NCBI GenBank assembly: GCA_023374045.1
Contig: CM041776.1
Span: forward strand, 120,423,000-120,486,999
Direction of reading: 5' to 3'
DNA length: 64,000 nucleotides
DNA from: Limonium bicolor
Taxonomy: Eukaryota > Streptophyta > Magnoliopsida > Caryophyllales > Plumbaginaceae
The notes under the pieces were generated by a model. That model worked only from the letters and a program-made list of their open reading frames with translations, had not been told where the DNA came from and did no database searches. Below, piece by piece: positions 1 to 10,559 of the stretch; within the stretch, counting starts at the first letter, position 1; each line of letters begins with the position of its first letter. The position numbers and the translations under genes were made by a program.

Positions 1-98
1 GGATTAAGAGAATCAAGCTGAATACAGCACCGTCAGCAGTAATCAATGCGACGCATATGAGACCAGGAAGATTAAACCTAACCTTTAGACAATATTAG
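1..98 (+). CDS. AlkB-like 2OG-Fe(II) dioxygenase domain, C-terminal end (partial)
   Basis: The frame beginning at base 3 reads 31 codons to TAG at 96-98 and ends in GRLNLTFRQY. This is the AlkB-family signature holding the 2-oxoglutarate-binding arginine and the second conserved arginine. It corresponds codon for codon to the end of the AlkB domain of Alk-2 (42997-43089), without indels or premature stops. In AlkB enzymes this segment closes the active site that oxidatively removes alkyl groups from nucleic acid. The rest of the domain lies left of the window, so catalytic residues other than the arginines cannot be checked here. It lies 197 bp upstream of a splice-acceptor-like site before protease. 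Confidence 0.85.
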   Translation, partial: IKRIKLNTAPSAVINATHMRPGRLNLTFRQY

Positions 99-295
99 CC
101 ATGTAATGTTAGAATGAGATGAGAAATGAGATGTAAGATTGAAGCACATGTTGTAAACAGGATGGTCATGAATAAAATAACAGTGTTGTTCATATAAATT
201 GTTACGACTCTTGTTATACCATCAATACTCATGAAGCTTGTGAACACAATTAGGTTATGGACTCGGTACGGAAGGTGCACTAAGCATACTTACAG
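99..295 (+). other. Spacer between AlkB and protease ending in a splice-acceptor-like site
   Basis: This is non-coding and AT-rich. It ends in TACTTACAG at 287-295 just before the protease frame. The first two bases after this AG would complete a codon from a phase-1 donor, the same phase as the exon-3 donor in Alk-2. The equivalent position in Alk-2 reads AATG instead of ACAG. That it works as an acceptor is inference. Confidence 0.45.
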
Positions 296-665
296 AGGCA
301 CAGGCCGACGCCAGCGGTACTATCCTCACCGGCACCTTTCCGATTAATGGGATTGAGGCATCAGTTCTCTTCGACTCAGGGGCCTCGCATACCTTTGTCT
401 CGGCATCATTGCGAGCAGGTTGGGGCTAGACGCTGATGAGCTACCCGACTTCACGGTTACGCTCCCGTCTAAGGAGAAGGTTCGTTGCACTCGTTACTAC
501 CGAGGAGCCACCATCAGAATTAAGGGAGAAGACTTTCCAGTCAGTTTCATTGAGTTCAGTAAGCTAGGATTTGATGTTATCTTCGGGATGAACTGGTTGG
601 AGCGGCACAAGGGACGTATCCTCTGCGCCGAGCATAGATTGCTGCTCAGGAGTCCGTCTGGGTAA
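296..665 (+). pseudogene. Retropepsin-like aspartic protease of Alk-1 (frameshifted)
   Basis: The frame reads GTILTGTFPINGIEASVLFDSGASHTF, given here in two pieces: GTILTGTFPI then NGIEASVLFDSGASHTF. The DSG triad is the catalytic aspartate motif of retroviral-type proteases, which cut the Gag-Pol polyprotein. A 1-nt deletion near 415 shifts the frame; the remainder (from 420, RLGLDADELPDF to GMNWLERHKGR) continues as a typical gypsy protease tail and stops at 663-665. The next pol frame starts at 719 in frame -1 relative to this one, exactly as in Alk-2. The protease is probably dead in this copy. Confidence 0.8.
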
Positions 666-718
666 CAATATCATACCGCCAGAGGCCCAGAGAGCCTTCG
701 ACTAAGATCATCACCGCC

Positions 719-3648
719 ATGGCAATGCATAGAGAATTAAGGAAGGAAAGAGAAGTATACCTCTGCTATGTACAGGACATAGAGAGAGACCCTGAGTTCG
801 ACCCCGACTTACCGGTAGTGTCGGAGTTCCCCGACTTATTTCCACGGGAACTGCCCGGCATGCCACCCACTCGGGAGGTAGAGTTCACCATTGAGCTGCT
901 ACCTGGTACCGGACCGATAGCCAAGGCACCATACCGTATGGCTCGGCAGGCAGAAATGACTGAGTTAAAAGAACAATTGAAAGATTTGTTAGATATAAGG
1001 GTCATTAGACCAAGTGTGTCACCATGGGGAGCGCCAGTCTCTTCGTGAAGAAGAAGGATGGTAGTCTCCGCCTCTGCATCGACTACAGAGAGCTGAGCGA
1101 GTGACAGTGAAGAATAAGTACCCACTACCCCGCATTGACGATCTGTTCGATCAGTTGAAGGGAGCATCTGTGTTTTCCAAGATTGATCTCAGATCGGGGT
1201 ATCATCAGATAGCCATTAAGGAGGGAGACATTGAGAAGACGGCATTCCGGACACGATACGGCCACTATGAGTTTACAGTGATGCCGTTCGGTTTGTCGAA
1301 CGCACCGGCGAAGTTATGGATCTGATGAACCGCTTGTTCCGGGAGCAGCTGGACAAGTCGGTTGTGGTTTTTATTGATGACATTCTGATATATTCAAAGT
1401 CTAAGGTTGAACATGAGGAACATCTGAGGAGGGTATTGGAAATACTGAGGGAGAACCAGCTATATGCTAAGTTCTCCAAGTGTGAGTTTTGGCTTGACCA
1501 GGTCTCTTTCCTAGGTCATGTCATCTCAGATGCTGGGATCGCAGTGGATCCAGCAAAGATTGATGCCGTACGTACCTGGCCAAGGCCGAAGACTGTACCG
1601 ACATCCGGAGCTTTCTCGGTCTGGCAGGTTACTACAGGAGGTTTGTTAGAGATTTCAGCAAGGTCGCGAAACCGATGACCAGTCTGATGAAGAAAGATGC
1701 ACCATTTTGTGGGAGTTGCTGTGACTGTGAGAAATCATTTCAGCGCTTGAAGGACTCACTGACCACTGCACCGGTTTGACCATTCCAGACGGTACAGAGG
1801 GCTTTGAGGTTTATTGTGATGCATCCGGCAGAGGGCTGGGTTGCGTGCTCATGCAACATGGCAAGGTGGTGGCATATGCCTCACGCCAGTTGAAGAAACA
1901 TGAGGAGAACTACCCCACACATGATTTAGAGCTGGGAGCTGTAGTCTTCGCTTTGAAGATATGGCGCCACTACTTATATGGGGTTAGTGTCACGATCTAC
2001 ACCGATCACAAGAGTTTGAATACATATTCACTCAGAAGGAGTTAAATCTTCGACAGAGGAGATGGTTAGAGTTTCTGAAAAGACTATGACATTGACCTCC
2101 AATACAAAGAGGGGAAGGCCAATGTTGTAGCAGATGCCCTGAGCCGTCGAGCACACTCACTCCATTCGCTAGTTTCTTTCTCCAGCTTGGTTGATGAGGT
2201 GCGCGCTCAGAGGCAGATGAGCTCAGGACAGATGAGTACATGAGAGAGGTCAGACAGAAGCTGACAGATGGTACCTTTGAGAGTCAGAAATACGACTTCA
2301 GACTTCATGATGATGATGATCAGACTTAAGGGCCGTATGCATACCACGAGGCAACACGGATCTGAAAGACCGTATACTTAGAGAATCACACTGTTCTTCA
2401 GTTTCATCCATCCGGGAGCCTCTAAAATGTATAAAGACATGAAGAGATACTTCTGGTGGTCGGGGATGAAGACAGATGTTACCGAGTTCGTCTTGAGGTG
2501 TCTCACATGCCAGAAGGTGAAATTCGAGCACCGACGACCGGGCGGAATGGTACAGTCGATGCCAGTTCCGGAGTGGAAGTTCCATGATATCTCCATGGAC
2601 TTCGTAGTTGGGCTTCCCTGCTAGGGGAGGTCTCAACATGATATGGGTGGTGGTGGATCGCCTTACCAAAGTAGCCCGATTCATACCGATGAAGGATACT
2701 TGGAAGGTGACCAAATTAGCTGAGTTATTTGAGAAAGAAATCATGAGACATCACGGGCATACCAAAGACCATAGTGTCAGATAGAGATACCAGATTCCTT
2801 TCGAGGTACTGGAGAGCTACCAGAGAAGCGTTGGGTACAGAACTCAAGCTGAGTACCGCGTTCCATCCTCAGACAGATGGTCAGACTGAGCGTACTATTC
2901 AGACACTCGAGGACATGCTGAGAGCATGTGCCTTAGACTTCCAGGGCAGTTGGATTGACAGATTGCATCTGATCGAGTTTTCATACAACAACAGCTATCA
3001 CGCTTCGATCAAGATGGCACCTTTTCAAGCGTTGTACGGTAGACCATGTCGTACACCGCTCTGCTGGGATGAGTCGAGTGAGACGGTCATTATAGGACCA
3101 GAGTACTTAGAACAAGTTAAGGCTGAAGTTCAGCAAATCAGGGAGAACATGAAAGCTGCTCAAGATAGGCAGAAGTCGTATGCTGATGTTCGACGACGGG
3201 ACTGGAGTTCGCAGTGGGCGACCAGGTATTTCTGCGAGTATCACCGATGAAGGGTGTATTCAGGTTTGGGCAGAAGAAGGGCAAATTAAGCCCGAAATTT
3301 GTTGGTCCTTATGAGATTACGGAGCGGGTGGGCCGGTTGCTTACAGGTTGAATTTACCTGCTGAGCTGGGTAAAGTGCATGATGTTTTTCATGTTTCACA
3401 GCTAAAGAAATACATGCACCACCCTCCCATGTGTTAGAACTGAGAGGTTGACTTTAGAACCAAATATGAGATCCGTGGAGACTCCTCAGAGAATCTTGGA
3501 CAGTAAGACTAGGGACACTCGCCACAAGTCAGTGCGACTGGTGAAGGTTCTCTGGTCTAACCAGGATGTCGAAGAGGCCACGTGGGAATTAGAGGATAAG
3601 ATGAGGGCGAAGTACCCTTCTTTATTTCTGACTAGATCGTCTGTATAG
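719..3648 (+). pseudogene. pol: Pol (RT-RNase H-integrase-chromodomain) of Alk-1, multiply frameshifted
   Basis: Fragments in different frames together cover a whole gypsy pol: the RT entry segment (719-1048), the RT palm with [12 protein letters not shown] (1101-1325), the [10 protein letters not shown] catalytic box (1316-1678), RNase H with [11 protein letters not shown] and LELGA (1776-2045), the integrase zinc finger [13 protein letters not shown] (2427-2624), the integrase core with [12 protein letters not shown] and the DGQTERT box (2774-3250), and a chromodomain-like tail VKVLWSNQDVEEATWE (3448-3648). At least six frame changes occur between them, so it cannot encode a working protein. 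Where Alk-2 has in-frame TAG codons (43694 and 45890), this copy has CAG, so it helps to read the Alk-2 mutations. The first ATG sits in ACCGCCATGG, a near-ideal start context shared with Alk-2. Confidence 0.92.
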
Positions 3649-3680
3649 GGTACGGGGCGTACCCCTTTTAAGGGGGGTAG
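3648..3680 (+). promoter_or_regulatory. Hairpin plus second polypurine tract just after the pol stop
   Basis: A 7-bp perfect inverted repeat (GGGTACG, loop GGG, CGTACCC) overlaps the end of pol. It is followed by TTTTAAGGGGGGTAG, which repeats the terminal polypurine tract found at 3924-3938. The same hairpin and tract pair occurs in Alk-2 (46660-46694) and LARD-B (16192-16226). A second plus-strand priming site is the obvious inference. Confidence 0.6.
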
Positions 3681-3927
3681 AGCTTCCTCGCTTTTGAGTT
3701 AGGAACGATCATGTTTGTCGTTTGGTTGGTTGTTTAAGATGTGAATTTGTGTAAGTTGCTACACTTCGGGTAAGTTTGAGTTATGTATAATACTTATGTA
3801 TTGTATTTGAGATTGACCTTGAGTCTTGAGATGTATGAATGTGATATAAGATGTGGTTGTAAGATTAAGAGAATTGTGTACCGTGAATGATTAAGCACAT
3901 GTGTGAACTTGAGGACAAAGTTCTTTT

Positions 3928-3939
3928 AAGGGGGGTAGA
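3928..3939 (+). promoter_or_regulatory. Polypurine tract of Alk-1
   Basis: AAGGGGGGTAGA lies directly before the 3' LTR start TGAAATACCCC at 3941. This is the usual position of the primer for plus-strand DNA synthesis. Confidence 0.85.
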
Positions 3940-4427
3940 TTGAAATACCCCAAACTTAGATATGGTGTTTAAATGATTGTAAACTAAGATATAAGGAGGC
4001 TAAATAAGCGTAGATAGAAACATTAAGAAACATTTCTAATCAAAGAAAATATAAGGAAAACCAAAAGAGCAGTTTAACAAAAACGTGCTCTAAGCTTGGA
4101 GAGACTTGGGATAAGGAGTAGTACCCAATATTGTTCTAAGACTTAGTAATATCCTAATGGTCATTTAAGTCAATTACCAAAGAAAACCAAGCTTGAAACA
4201 AGGGTTAAAACACAAAATGTGCTGTAAGGAGTCTTTAAAGCACGTTTTTGAAAAATTGTCTTGTAAATGAGTTTTGAATGGCTAAATGTCCATCATTACT
4301 CTTTAATTAACATGTGTACTATATAGTATCACATTTGGAAGTCTATATCAATGGGAAATCAAAAATTTCACAACAATGTGCCTTGTTTGGTGAATAGTGA
4401 ATTAATTAAGCTAGTTTATAACACAAG

Positions 4428-4437
4428 TCTATATAAG
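4428..4437 (+). promoter_or_regulatory. TATA box of the Alk-1 LTR
   Basis: TCTATATAAG lies about 490 bp into the LTR, a plausible RNA polymerase II promoter that would start transcription near 4460. The Alk-2 LTRs have a weaker CAATATAAG at the equivalent place. Confidence 0.5.
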
Positions 4438-6239
4438 TGAGACATTTGGTCAACAAAGACTTAAGTACCCTCATTATTAAAAGGGGGCCGGTTTCTTAGG
4501 AGGTGAGTCACCACCTTCATGAGTCATTAAGCAAATAAGAAGCAAATGAGAGTTTTAAAGTAAAAGCACTATTCACCTTTAATAAATATCACACTTTATT
4601 AGTTCTCTCTCCTCACTTCTTCATTCTCCTTGTTTCCACGGTTGAGCTGCTCTCTCCCTTCTCCATTCACGTAAAACTCAACCTCCATGAAAGCTCCATC
4701 TTCCTTGGTCACATCTTACTCATTTTAGCTCCAAATCCAAAACAAAATACATATCTCTCTTAGTTAGCTCAAGCTCCTTCTTTCTATCTTTTCAAAACTT
4801 CAAGAGCTTCATTTTGGTGCCAAGTCAAACCACCATTAGAGGAGGAAATTCAAGTTTGGAGACTCCATTGGCATCTCCATTCTCTTAAGGTAAAGAAAGT
4901 GTAAGAAAATCTAGGTTTCCACCATTTTCTTCACATGTCCGAAAATTTAGTGCTCATGGGACTCCATTTAATGCCTTGTTCTAGCTTTTTTCTACTCTTC
5001 AAAGGAGAGAGAGGTCCTTCTTGCTTCATATCCAAGTTTGTCTTGAGAAACCAAGGTAAAACAATCACATTAATACCTTAAAGCATATTTTAACCTAGGG
5101 TTTGTTCCTTAGGGTTAATGTGTTATCTAGTACTCATTGGAGTCATTGGATATTGGTTAGAACATGGCAAGGAGAATCACATTGGTGACCGACCGAGATT
5201 GAACAAAGAAAAACCTAAGGAAGAAAGCTTTTTAAGCTTGTAAAGGAACAAGGTAAATTACTTACCTTAAGATGTCTTGTTGTTTAAGGGAATGGGATTT
5301 AGGTATATGATGAGTTTGTGTAGAGTTTATATTGGGAAGGTGTTATAAAACCTAGAAGAAACAATGACTATACTTGTGAACTTGTGACTAAAGAGCAAAT
5401 GAGAAGAAGAGATAGTTAAAACAATGTGAAGATGAATTACAAGAAGCATTTTATTTCAATGGGAGCCCTGTTGTGTGTATTCGCAGGTTGAAGGCAATAT
5501 ATGTGGAAGTTCAGTGGTTAAGATTATTGTCATTTAAGGGCCTAAGTGCCAAGCATTTAAGTTTATGCACTATAAGATGATGTGGTGTAGTTTTGGTGTA
5601 AATTGTGTGTTAAGGTGTTGTGATGAGAATTTGAGTGGTATTGGTTGTTTGATGAGGAGAAAAACCAGTTAGTGTTGGATTACTATATACTAGAGAACCC
5701 ATGGCAAAATTTAAAGGAGAACTTAAGTGTTTAAGATACTCTAAGGGAGGATTTAATGACTAAGGAAGTACTAGGATGTTCTAGAGATTGTCTTGATGAA
5801 AAAGGGTGAGAATTAAGGTGTTCTAAGGACTTATAATGACTTAGGTATTACTAAGAAGGATTTAGGAATCAAGAGAATGACTTTGAATATTTAGGACTTA
5901 GGTAAAATGTTGACAAAAGAAAACTAGGGTTAGAATTTAAGGAAAACCTTGGAAAGTGCAAGAAAGATGCTTGGGAGATGATGTTGTAGTAGTGAGGGAA
6001 AATTATTGGCATAGTGGATCATAGGTATGAAACACCACTTAGGAAACCAAGGAGGAGAAAATATCATAAGTGTAGGAATTTTGGTATGAAGTGGGTAAGT
6101 GTTTAAGGAGATAGAAAATGAGTTTTGTGGATGTTGTATGAGGGTGTAAGTGACCAAATGATGTTAGAAGACATTATGAGGGTTTAGGAGAAGTTTGGTG
6201 GAATGGTTAAGTGTTTGAAGGCTTAGAAAATGAGTGTTT

Positions 6240-6487
6240 TGCCTTGTCCGAACATCCGTCCGGACATGGAAGTTCGGACAAGCCCTGTTGCGTGAAAATT
6301 TTCAGAGTCTCGACTTGTGTCGACCTTTGGAAGTCCGGAAGTGTCTGCTTCTACTTTGATGAATTTCCTCGACCCATGTCCGAACTTCCGAAGTCCGGAC
6401 ACAAGTTCGGACAGGCGTCTGTTTTTCAGTTTTGAGTCTCGACTTGTGTCCGAACTTGGGAAGTCCGGACACAAGTTTGGACAGGCC
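6240..6487 (+). repeat. Hairpin array in the Alk-1 LTR (about 4 units, ~66 bp)
   Basis: Four imperfect units each carry an inverted repeat built on TGTCCGAACTT ... AAGTCCGGACA. The clearest is at 6440-6483 with arms of about 14 bp. The array stands in the same part of the LTR as the unrelated-sequence arrays of Alk-2 (38755-39165) and LTR-F (61790-62215). Confidence 0.75.
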
Positions 6488-7597
6488 ATTGTATGGACCA
6501 AAAACCTTGTTTAAGGTTAGGAAATGATGGGGATAATTAAGTATGGATGTTATGAGATTGTTAAGGACTTGTTTGGTGGGTGTGATGGTCATTAAGTGGG
6601 AGAGTAAGTGTAATAAATAATGAGGAAATGATGCACTTAGGAGTCAAGTTAAAAACCATAAGGCTTAGTGAAAAACAATGGGTAAAAGTTGATGTCTTGG
6701 AAAGTTAAGAAATCTATTGAGTTGGATTGATAGTAACCTAAACTGAATCAATGTTCTAGGCTTTGTGAATTGGGACTTGGAAGGAGATAAACCAAACGAT
6801 CGTCGACGGTGAACGGTACAATCCTTCTGTGACCTGCTTGCTAACGAGGTGTCCCTCGGCTTGTGTGCTATCTGTTTAATTGCTATGACTAAAACAAGAT
6901 AAAGCATGCAACCGGTTATATTTATTCTCGTTTGTTGTGTTATCTTTACACTAACCCGCGAGACTTGAGATGGTTACTAACCAAGTTTAGTACTTACTGA
7001 GTTAAGAATAAGAGTTAAGTTTGATGGTTGTTGGTTAATGCCCGTTAAGGCTTAGCTAGCACACGGTGTTTAAGATGTCTACTAACTGGAACTTGAGTGA
7101 GGAAACCGGGACCGATCTCCGGTCATGCATGCTAAGGAAAAAGGGGGACGGTATCTGAATCAGATCCGCCCTCCGCTTAAGGACTTGTCTTCGGACTTGT
7201 AGCCTAGGGCCGGTTGCCGGCTCAGCTACGCTGGACTCCCGTCCAGAGTAGGTGGCATTAAGATGGTGCGGTGGGATCACCTAAATCCCAGGTTCGAATT
7301 AAGCTACAACCAATCCCTTCCAAGAAAGGTTTGTATACTGAGATTAAGATTAAGATTAGGTAAGGTAAGGAAATGAGATTAAGGAAATGAGGACTAAGGA
7401 GGGGGTTACTAACCCACTTGATAAGGGAACGCTTGAGTACGTTCATTGTTGTGAACTATATATGTTCATCTGTGGTTATTGTTATTGCACTTCATATTAT
7501 GCTTGTGTATGTAATCAATTTCCATGCTATCGACAATTAGTCGTCGTAGCCCCGTTAGCTTGGGGGCCATGAGAGGGTGTACCAGCATTCGTGTTGA

Positions 7598-7627
7598 CCC
7601 CCTCGGGGGCTATTTTTACACTTGCAG
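7598..7627 (+). promoter_or_regulatory. C/G hairpin followed by a 3' splice-site-like motif in the Alk-1 LTR
   Basis: CCCCCTCGGGGG at 7598-7609 is followed by a T-rich tract and TTGCAG ending at 7627, with GTAAG after it. The same arrangement recurs in every related LTR of the window. Confidence 0.5.
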
Positions 7628-7965
7628 GTAAGAGACCCATGAGGACGCACTACGAGAGTAGGAGCGGTTAGACTTAGGGTGGGACATTTATTTTGAGTTC
7701 GGGTTGCGCCTGTGCACCCGACTGTTTATATTAAACTGATGAAAGTTGGGTTATGTTTAAGATACTTGTACTCGGTTGGTTGCGGTATTGTGAATGGTGA
7801 TGTTTCAGTTGGAAGTGTTTTGGATAAGTATTGTAAATGTTAAGGCCGGTATATTCTAACGATCAGACCGTGGCAAGGTCCAGGTGTTATTTATTTCCGC
7901 TGCGACGTATTCGATTAAGTGTTCAGTTTGCGATAACCACGATAGGCTTTGGATGGGGTGTTACA

Positions 7966-9037
7966 ACTCCGGTGACAAGTTGGTTTTCTGGCAACCTGTG
8001 TCCTACCGGATTACACCGGCTTGTATGCCAATGTGTTTTTCTGATTTTTGCCACGTTGTAGATAAACATGTAATGAGTTTACAGTAATTCATATATGTGG
8101 CGTGTTCAACTCCGATACCATTTAACTCGGGAAGTGTAACCTAGTTAACTGAGTCTAGGATCACATGAGAGTTCGGTATTCGGATAAACGACCCGAACCA
8201 TGGGACGTTCTAACCACGGCTATGCGTGGTGTTAATTGGTGATATTTGTGTGTGTATGTAGGGACCTCCCTTGTATGTGTAACCCAGTGTAATACTGTAT
8301 GATGTGTGGATGTGATAGACTCCATATTGGGGTTCTAACTAGTATCTAAAAGTAAGTATGTACTAACAGTGGTGAGGAATCCGGTTAGGCCAGTCACGCG
8401 TTGTTTGGGAGTGGGTATCCTTTTTAGCCTTACCCTTCTCTCTGTTATGGTTGTTTCCCTCACGGGTTATGATCTCCCATTAGCTTACTCCAAAGCTTAG
8501 CTATTCTGACTTATGTCGGTTAGGGGGAACATGTGTTTGTGTGGTGTGTTCGGGTCACTAAACCCGAACCATCTTAACTTAAGTTACTCGTCCGACTATC
8601 AGGGCGGTAATGAGTGTGTATAACGAGTTTATCATGAGGGTGACATCATTCTCTAGGCTCACCAGTGAATTAATTATGTTGGGTCGGTTCCTAAGAGAAC
8701 CGTTCCCGTTATGTTATGTAATGTTGCTATATTGTAATTCCCATTGCGTTGTTATTATGTGCACGTTGAAACGTGAAAGGTGTTGTTATGTGATGTATGT
8801 TATATGTTGTAAATGTGGAGTATGTGGATCATGGATATGAATCCCAGTTTGTGATAAGAGCCGTTTAAGGATAACCCGATTACGGGTAAGGTCGTCTATT
8901 AAGGAAGTAGCCATTAGAGGAGAAACACTCTAGGGGTAATGAACACCATGAGTGACTTATCAAGTAAGGATGTGTTATCTGTTTGTTGAGCCCATCGAGG
9001 CGGAATGTTATGTGTGTGTGTGTGTTTATAGTTTATA
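7966..9037 (+). repeat. LTR-C, first visible part (interrupted LTR)
   Basis: The sequence resembles the Alk-2 LTR from about offset 2840 onward: CCTACCGGATTACACCGGCTTGT at 8001-8023 (more than one block), ATGAGTTTACAG, GAGGAATCCGGTT, then the block of GTTCGGGTCAC and AACATGAGGGTG. It starts abruptly where Alk-1 ends and stops where LARD-B begins, then resumes at 23444. The 5' part must lie left of Alk-1, outside the window. A short (GT)n run lies at 9011-9025. There are no genes. Confidence 0.75.
9033..9037. repeat. Target-site duplication TTATA of LARD-B, left copy
   Basis: TTATA directly precedes the LTR start and is repeated directly after the element at 23439-23443. This proves the element is a complete insertion. 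Confidence 0.92.
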
Positions 9038-9319
9038 TGAAACACCCCTCAAATTTAAACGTAAAACGCATAAAAATTATAACGCGCTTTATAATTCGTA
9101 CATAAAATAACGTACGAACAATTAAATCCAGTATATATATATATACATATGTACAAGTACGAAAACATATGTACGTAACGTACGATATGGTAACGTTGTA
9201 AATAAGTGACAATAACGTCGCAAAACTTAGTGAACAAAGAAAACAATAATAATAATACACCCACAAATAATATATAGTCACATATATATAAGTAAGCATC
9301 TACTACTAATATTCAAATA

Positions 9320-9412
9320 AAAAGAAGGAAAAGGGAGCAAAGATGCTCCCGTTGAGGCTCAACCCGAACCTCTCGTACTTGTCCCGAGTGTTTAACCGGT
9401 GCGCTGCGCTCA
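9320..9412 (-). repeat. tRNA-derived SINE-like segment inside the LARD-B LTR
   Basis: On the minus strand the copy in the other LTR (16850-16948) reads GAGCGCAGCGCACCCGG ... GGTCTCGGGTTCGAGCC. This resembles a tRNA A-box region followed by a B box (GGTTCGAGCC) about 45 bases later. A short body and a T-rich tail follow. The copy here has lost bases in the B box. It is not a functional tRNA: the acceptor and anticodon stems are missing. Confidence 0.4.
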
Positions 9413-10559
9413 ATTTCAGCAACTTATACTCACCAACTAAAACTAATAGAGAACAACTAAACTATCTATAAAAAAAAAACACAGAAACAGGAGAATCAAA
9501 TCCATCTCTGTAGCGTATCCTCCCTCCTTCCTCGTATCACTGCGGATCGAACAACAACAGAAAAAAAAAAGAGAGAGCCGAGAGATCCAGAATTTCAAAC
9601 TCTCAGGCACAACTTCAATTTTTATTTTCAACACCATACTTCCTGGTTCTGTCCCAGAACAACGAACAAGTCCCAATTCAGCACAACCTCATTCCTCCTC
9701 GGTATTGCCTCTGTCCAGAACAAAAAAAAAATGATTCAATTCACTGCATACGTAAACTTACTTGGAGGATCAGACAGAGAATGATGGCCAAAAATTGCTT
9801 GTCAGTAAACTGGGAATAAGATGCCGCTAACCATTGCAATTAACAAACCAACATAAGCCATCACCTTTTTCCACTATTCTATGCCTTGTTGTTTTCGGTG
9901 AAGAAAGTCCAAATGACAGGGAACACGTATGTTAGTGCTGTTCCTTCCCAAACTCCCATGCTTGTCTCGTGGGAATCAGTAACACCACCATTTAAGGATA
10001 AACCCACAGCTTGCCTTTCTTCTCTGCTTGGGTGTGCACCGGCCCTCGCAAAATTCAGAGACTCCCTTCATTCCCTCTGGTTCGTGCATGCAAGGTAAAT
10101 GCTGCTGGGTCACACCACTCTACTCCTGTTTTCTTCATTGCTGTGCAGCCGATATACTGTCAACTCACCCTAGCATATTCCCTTGTTTCTATCAGTGAAC
10201 TAGGATTGCCACCCTCGCTGTCTGCTTGATCAACCTGGGGCTCCACACTTAGAAAGGGCTGGATCAACTCAGTCCGGAGAACTAACAGGTGAAGCCTAAA
10301 AGAATGTTCTCCCCCTGTTTGGTTTTACCCGCAAAGGCCATGCATCAGTTTCCTCTAATGTTTCTCCTGTTGTCTTTTTTTTTCCTGCCTCTGATCAACA
10401 CTCACTACTACTACCTTACTGTTTCTGTTCGAAAGGAATACACCAGCTGTCTAGGCACCCTCGGTGTTGATCAGTGAATTTAAGTGTTTTGGCCTCTTCC
10501 TTTAACGGTCTGCATTCTTCTCTCAAAGAGGAACCACCAAGAACCCACCACATCCTGGT

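Larger units (their letters stand above)
1..7965 (+). mobile_element. Alk-1: 5'-truncated Ty3/gypsy chromovirus carrying an AlkB domain
   Basis: The visible part runs AlkB C-terminus, protease, RT-RNase H-integrase, polypurine tract and 3' LTR. Order and sequence match the complete copy Alk-2 at 36493-50974, but many frameshifts separate the two. The left part (5' LTR, gag and most of AlkB) is outside the window. The 3' LTR ends at 7965 in GTGTTACA, and the sequence after it is the middle of a different LTR (LTR-C), so Alk-1 inserted into LTR-C. The expected 5-bp target duplication would be ACTCC at 7966-7970; its partner lies outside the window. The Del/Tekay assignment rests on the C-terminal VKVLW...EATWE chromodomain-like segment and the tRNA-iMet priming of relatives. 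Confidence 0.9.
3941..7965 (+). repeat. 3' LTR of Alk-1 (4,025 bp)
   Basis: It begins TGAAATACCCC after the polypurine tract and ends GGGGTGTTACA, the same termini and nearly the same length as the Alk-2 LTRs (4,034 and 4,040 bp). It shares ordered landmarks with them: a TATA region near offset 490, GGGGGCCGG near 545, a donor-like CCAAGGTAAAAC near 1115, a hairpin array near 2300-2550 and a hairpin plus CAG site near 3660. The sequence is otherwise clearly diverged, so this is a different subfamily. No ORF of note lies inside. Confidence 0.9.

Noticed and set aside
9361..9412. A tRNA gene
   Set aside because: Only A-box and B-box-like parts are present. Acceptor stem and anticodon arm do not form, and the copy has lost bases in the B box.
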